Shown here: positions 59,246 through 64,000 of the stretch, piece after piece
How the letters are laid out: each line of letters opens with the position of its first letter
Numbering within the stretch: position 1 is the stretch's first letter
Assembly: GCA_028752905.1 (NCBI GenBank)
Contig: JAQNBH010000002.1
Coordinates: 16,829,430-16,893,429, forward strand
DNA: 64,000 nt
Reading direction: 5' to 3'
DNA from: Cladorhizidae sp. MBARI D1340-BT2
Taxonomy: Eukaryota > Porifera > Demospongiae > Poecilosclerida > Cladorhizidae
Program-made: the position numbers and the translations under genes
The notes under the pieces: model-generated
Seen by the model: the letters and a program-made list of their open reading frames with translations, nothing else
Database searches by the model: none
What the model was told of the DNA's origin: nothing

Positions 59246-59655
59246 TGCAGTTACTTCTTGCATCGCTCTATATGTGCAGGCTGGAATAGCTGTAGAGTGC
59301 AGTGACATAACTCTCTGCTGACTCTTCCTCGTTTTGGTTGCGTTTGTTGAAGCATGCACGTTCAAATATATTATTTCTCACTGGAATGAATCCATCAAAT
59401 AGCTACAGGTTGGTTCATACTTTTTTCTTTTGTCTTTCATAATGCCAGTGGAGTTGAGAACATCCTCAGTCTCCTCGTCTAGGCAATAGAACTGGCCTGA
59501 CCTGTCTTGCCTCTGCTGCATTGGCCAGTCGTGATGTGATATATACCTAGTTAGGTATAGTAGGAATCAATTTCTTCTCATGAAAACAGCAAGCACACAC
59601 CAAACAATTCTCAGAAGGGGTGAACTCTGAACTCATGGTATAATCATGCTATCAA
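59246..59655 (-). pseudogene. Ty3/gypsy gag fossil, unit C
   Basis: Same fragment as at 7331. The 76-codon frame is lost here through a small deletion at 59555-59560 (TTAGGTATAG in place of TTAGCTTATAG). Confidence 0.55.
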
Positions 59656-59977
59656 ATATGGGCATACTGTGAAGGTGTTACAATAACAATTACGAAGGTG
59701 ATTAGGTATTACCTTGTTGCTACCTTGTTGCTTCTGTACAGCTCAAACCTCTTTCCTCATTTAGCTCAGCCATCTGGGCATTTAAAGGGAAAGGTGTCGT
59801 GGTAGGAAGATTCATCACACCTCTGACTGACAACATGTAGTGGTGGATCAGCTAATTACTGCATGTTCTGAAACGGAGCTAAAGGTTTGTACACACCCCA
59901 AATCAATTTACAACCACAAAAATGTCTAGGAAACTATAATTATAACCACTAAGTATGAGATATATCAGAGTGTAATA

Positions 59978-61387
59978 TAGTGGAACCTCCGTTAACGGAC
60001 ATTCCCAATAGCGGACACCTTATAACGGACACCTTATAACGGACAGAGGCAGATGCACCGATAGATATTTCTATAGGAATAGTGCCCAGAAAGCCCCTGA
60101 ATAGTGGACAACCTCCAAATTCCGAACAACGGACAGCACCCAGGCACCCAGTTGATTCTGTCACCTGTCACCTCAGCAAAGCCTTTATTGAAGCTCTTTC
60201 TCACAGAAACTGAGATAAATATTGTAAGGAATTTGGCCAATAACAATGCTCTCTCTCACTGCAACAGCAGATTGGTCTCAACAGTAAGTTGGTGCCATTC
60301 TGATAAGCAATACTTCTCCAATGGAAGGAGTCCATACTTCTTGATAGCCTCTGATGTAAGAATGTACTTCTGCTACACTGAAGTCACTGCCTACTGGCTG
60401 AGAGGTCATCTAGCTAGAGAATCTAGTCATCTCATGTGACAGTTTGCATGTTGCTCAAATTTCTTTGAGTCAGATATCTTGAGTGAAGCTAATTTATAAA
60501 GCTACTGGAGTCTGGTAATGGCGTCTTCTAAAAAAAAGGATTCATCTCTCTTTCGAGAAGAAGGTGGATGTGATGAAGCAAAGAAGCATCTTGAAATTAC
60601 TGTGCGCACCCTTGGAGAAAAGTTCAGTTGTGGTAAGACACAAATTTCAATATACTGAGGAGCAGTGAGAGTATGTTAGCCATAATATAAATCTAATCCG
60701 TCAACTAGTAAAAAACCCTCAAGTTTCAGAGTAATCTGATGTGAATTCATTGTACCAATTGTATGTGATGGCCTGTTCCAAGAACATTTACCCATGTGGA
60801 CCTTAACTTACTGAGAAGGCCAGAGAAATTGCTGTAATTTTAGTCAAGGCAGAATTCAAGGGAACCAATGGCTGGCTAACAAAGTAGAAGAAGTGGTACA
60901 ATATAAGGAGAGTGGTTGTAAGTGGTGAATCTGGTGATGTACGAGGGGAGACTATCATGTTCTGGAAGGAGAGGCTGCCTGAGATTGTGAAAGGATATAA
61001 AACTGAAGACAATCATAACCTAGATGAGACTGGATGCTTTTGGAAAGCACTCCCTGATCGTAGGTTTGGACAGAAAGGAAAGCAATGCTGGGGTGGGAAA
61101 AAGAGTAAGCAGAGATTGACAGTAACCTTCATAGTGAGTGCAGCTGGTGAAAAGGAAACTCCCATTGTCATCTGGTATTATGTGAAAAACCTAGGTGCTT
61201 CCAAGGTTTTGATACATATGGTCTTCCTGTGAAGTATTACCACCAGAAAAAGGCACAGATGATGAGAGAAATCCTTAGACAGTTTTGACAGCTTTCAATC
61301 ATAAAATGAAACCAAAAAATCTGTTTTGCTTCTATGGCCAAAGCAGGTTGCCCTCCTGAAGAGTTCAAAGGCAAGTATAGCAATGTC
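59978..61387 (+). mobile_element. Tigger/pogo transposon, unit C (best preserved)
   Basis: It starts TAGTGGAACCTCCGTTAACG beside TA. It has a subterminal repeat of ACCTTATAACGGAC that A and B have lost. The longest intact frame (60912-61232, 106 codons) contains FWKERLPEIVKGYKTEDNHN, LDETGCFWKALPD and GKKSKQRLTVTFIVSAAGEK. The second catalytic Asp context reads MAKAGC rather than MDIAGC. The hAT empty site TCTTCCTGTGAAG is intact at 61221-61233. Confidence 0.78.
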
Positions 61388-62085
61388 AATAATAGGCACA
61401 CAACACATTGTGTTTGCTCCTAGTAATAATAGGCACACAACACATTGTGTTGATCCTAGTAATAATACATTGTGTTTGCTCCTAGTAATAATAGACACAC
61501 AACACATTGTGTTTACTCCTAGTAATAATAGGCACACAACACATTGAGTTTGCTCCTAGTAATAATAGGCACACAGCACATTGTGTTTGCTCCTAGTAAT
61601 AATAGGCACACAACACATTGTGTTTACTCCTAGTAATAATAGGTACACAACACATTGAGTTTGCTCCTAGTAATAATAGGCCCACAACACATTGTGTTTG
61701 CTCCTAGTAATAATAGGCACACAATACATTGAGTTTAATAATAGGCACACATTGCTCCTAGTAATAATAGGCACACAGCACATTGTGTTTGCTCCTAGTA
61801 ATATTAGGCACACAATACATAGAGTTTGCTCCTAGTAATAATAGGCCCACAACACATTTAGTTTGCTCCTAGTAATAATAGGCACACTGAGTTTGCTCCT
61901 AGTAATAATAGGCACACAATGCATTGAGTTTGCTCCTAGTAATAATAGGCACACAGCACATTGTGTTTGCTCCTAGTAATAATAGGCCCAAAACACATTT
62001 AGTTTGCTCCTAGTAATAATACAATACATTGTGTTTACTCCTATAATTATAGTCACACAACACATTGAGTTTGCTCCTAATATTA
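61388..62085. repeat. 37-bp tandem array, unit C (about 20 copies)
   Basis: Expanded and degenerate version of the array at 13087 and 33431. The consensus includes ACATTGTGTTTGCTCCTAGT and AATAATAGGCACACAAC. Several units are truncated (for example near 61735 and 61885). Confidence 0.93.
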
Positions 62086-62784
62086 AAAACCATCCAGGTG
62101 GGTCTACTTTGCTTGCCAATTAGTTGAGCAGCCTCCTAAAATCGAGCATCACGTCACTGCGTGCATCTTGTCCTGGAGTGCAGTATTTCCTATATATGTC
62201 GACTAACCCACCTCTTGGAATCACCTGAGGCTATATATAGCTATAAGCCCTTTGGCTTTTAGTTCCAACTTTGGCTTTGGAATACACCTGGCCTTAAGGC
62301 TGATTCCAGGACAAGATGTGGAATTGGTTCTACTCACTAGGAACATTCCATGGAGTCAGTCATACACACTGGGACATTCCAGGATCAAAATGTGGAGTCA
62401 GTCATACACACTGGGGACACTCCAGGATCAAGATGTGGAGTCTGTAATACCCTAAGAAAGGTTAGGACTGTAGCTTTGCACTAGCTACATGTTTTTACTA
62501 GCAATGTCTGAAGTTAGTTCTCAAATGCAGCATTATATGGACTGAACAGTAGCTAGTTACTATTGCCGTTTCAAAGATCTTAGAGGGAGGACCAAACAAT
62601 TTTTGTGGTTTTGTTCTTAAAAAAATGCCCTAACTTTCTAATGTTTCGTCCATTTTCAATAATTTAGGGGTTTTTTTGCGCTTTACAAGATTGTGTTGCA
62701 ATCAACTGACTTCACTCACTTGCAATGGCACTGAGGGCATTACTTACAAACTATGTACTTCACACCACAAATGTAGGTCATCAA
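62086..62784. other. Spacer, unit C
   Basis: Counterpart of 13241-13945, including the 43-bp repeat at 62300-62445. No gene. Confidence 0.45.
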
Positions 62785-62994
62785 CACTGGCCACATGTGT
62801 TGCCATCAGAGTACCCACTGTTACAGTGAACACATGTGTTGCTATCAGAGTATCCACCGATACAGTGAACACATGTGTTGCTATCAGAGTACCCAATAAT
62901 ACAGTGAACACAAGTGTTGCTATCAGTGTACCCACAGATACAGTGAACACATGTGTTGCTATCAGAGTACCCACCGACACAGTGAATGATGATC
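62785..62994. repeat. 39-bp tandem array, unit C (5 copies)
   Basis: Same as at 13946. The reverse frame 62781-62996 is open across all repeats. Confidence 0.85.
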
Positions 62995-63602
62995 ACTTTC
63001 TATTTCTTCTACTAGCCCATTTTTATTGCTGGCAGGTGAAGTGAGCACTTAGATGGGACTCAATCGCATGAGGATGAAAAAACTGATTATTCATATGATA
63101 AGGGCTTTCAGATGATGGGGGGGAAATGACTTGAGTTAGAATCAGTTCTACATCGTCAATGCATTTCCATGGTAAACCATTCTATTCATGCTCTTATCGT
63201 CCAATTCTCAATCAGTATATAACAAAAAGGCACAAACTCAGCAATAATGAACTGAAACTTGATCAGTGAATGTTTGGAAATAAAACATGCTCTTTTGAAG
63301 ACATTAATATATAGTCTGATCTTCCCTTAAAACATATCCCAACCTAGAGCTAGTCTAATGTGGTCGTTTTTGCAATGATGCAAATATCTTTCTAGTTAAA
63401 ACGCGGTATATTAGAAACATATATGGGGAGACATTAGGAGCTATCTGGAATTAATCATCACTGAACAGAGAAGACAGTTACAACTCCCCAGCCATATACC
63501 ATCGGGTGCTGTGGGCAGCTAACACATCCCTAGCAGTCGCGTGATTACCACCATGAGAATGCATCCAGCTGATGAAAACCAATGAAGGAAGGAAAAAGCT
63601 CT
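62995..63602. other. Spacer, unit C
   Basis: Counterpart of 14151-14766 and 34499-35110. At 63603 it enters the block shared with B. Confidence 0.45.
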
Positions 63603-63812
63603 TAATTAGCTATATAATTATTCGTGTGATTATCATTGCTCTCATATAATTAATTCTCAGATCCCTGAGGAAAAGATGATTCTCCAACAATAAAAATAAT
63701 GTCTAGCACAATAAATTTCATAATAACCTAGACACATATGTAGTTTGCTGATGAAGGCTATAAATAGTGCTCAATGCTGTGTTAAAGCAGAGCTATTGAA
63801 TAGTAGTAATAG

Positions 63813-63900
63813 AAAAGTACTGGGATGGCTAGTCCTACTATAGTTTGATGCGAATGCAATCGCATGAAACTATAGTAGGACTAGCCATCCCAGTACTTTT
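63813..63900. repeat. 88-bp palindrome with 34-bp perfect arms
   Basis: The left arm at 63813-63846 starts AAAAGTACTGGGATGGCTAG. The right arm at 63867-63900 is its exact reverse complement. The 20-bp loop holds a second inverted repeat (ATGCGA and TCGCAT). TAGTAGTAATAG-like flanks extend the symmetry. It could form a hairpin or be a small foldback element. Confidence 0.9.
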
Positions 63901-64000
63901 ATTACTACTATTACTACTATATATATATATATATATGTATAAAATGTATACATATATACTACTGCTACTACTACACACTACTACTACTGCTACTAATACT
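63901..64000. repeat. TA and TAC simple repeats at the right edge
   Basis: ATT/ACT triplets, an alternating TA run and CTACTACTG triplets. The sequence differs from unit B at this place. Confidence 0.8.

Larger units (their letters stand above)
53747..64000. repeat. Segmental tandem duplication, unit C (runs off the window)
   Basis: The third unit is collinear with A and B from its left edge through GT61, the gag fossil, the Tigger element and the 37-bp and 39-bp arrays. It then enters the start of the block otherwise seen only in B (from 63603). The right edge of the window cuts it, so its minisatellite, HECT and hAT parts are not visible. Confidence 0.88.

Overview
The window looks like AT-rich metazoan nuclear DNA. 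It has spliced genes, degenerate TTF/DUF4371 hAT transposons, a Tigger/pogo element, non-LTR and Ty3/gypsy retroelement debris, and many mini- and microsatellites. The mix of families, and fossil proteins that resemble families I know from sponges and cnidarians, suggest an early-branching animal, most likely a sponge. That assignment is inference, not proof. No bacterial genes, operons or CRISPR arrays are present.

Layout. Positions 1-572 hold the last two exons of an SDA1 (SDAD1-like) ribosome-biogenesis gene on the + strand. From 1248 to the right edge the window is one large tandem triplication: unit A (1248-25798, 24.55 kb), unit B (25799-53746, 27.95 kb) and unit C (53747 to beyond 64000, truncated by the window edge).

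Order within a unit: LINE 3' fragment (-); a spacer with a G-tract; a retroelement C-terminal remnant (+); an intact single-exon GT61-family glycosyltransferase (-); a gypsy gag fossil (-); a Tigger/pogo transposon (+) that dissolves into a 37-bp tandem array; a 39-bp array; a short acidic ORF; a 20-bp minisatellite; a ~60-bp array; a HECT E3 ligase pseudogene (-); a second hAT transposase (+); a LINE fragment (+); and a spacer that ends at the next junction.

The units differ mainly by dated, unit-specific insertions. Unit A carries a TTAA-flanked piggyBac-type MITE (1333-1990) and a full hAT element with 5-bp target duplications (9241-12924); B and C have clean empty sites for both. Unit B carries a Ty3/gypsy LTR retrotransposon (42680-48278); A has its empty site. 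B, and C as far as visible, carry a 3.37-kb block (35111-38481) missing from A. With the length change of the 20-bp minisatellite and a few small indels, these events explain nearly all of the length difference between A and B.

The only features that look like living genes are the SDA1 terminus and the three GT61 copies (508, 508 and 500 residues, reading frame kept in all three). The rest is mobile-element wreckage and satellite DNA. I did not find a convincing new multi-gene system. The most informative signal is the triplication, with its GT61 paralogues and time-stamped insertions.
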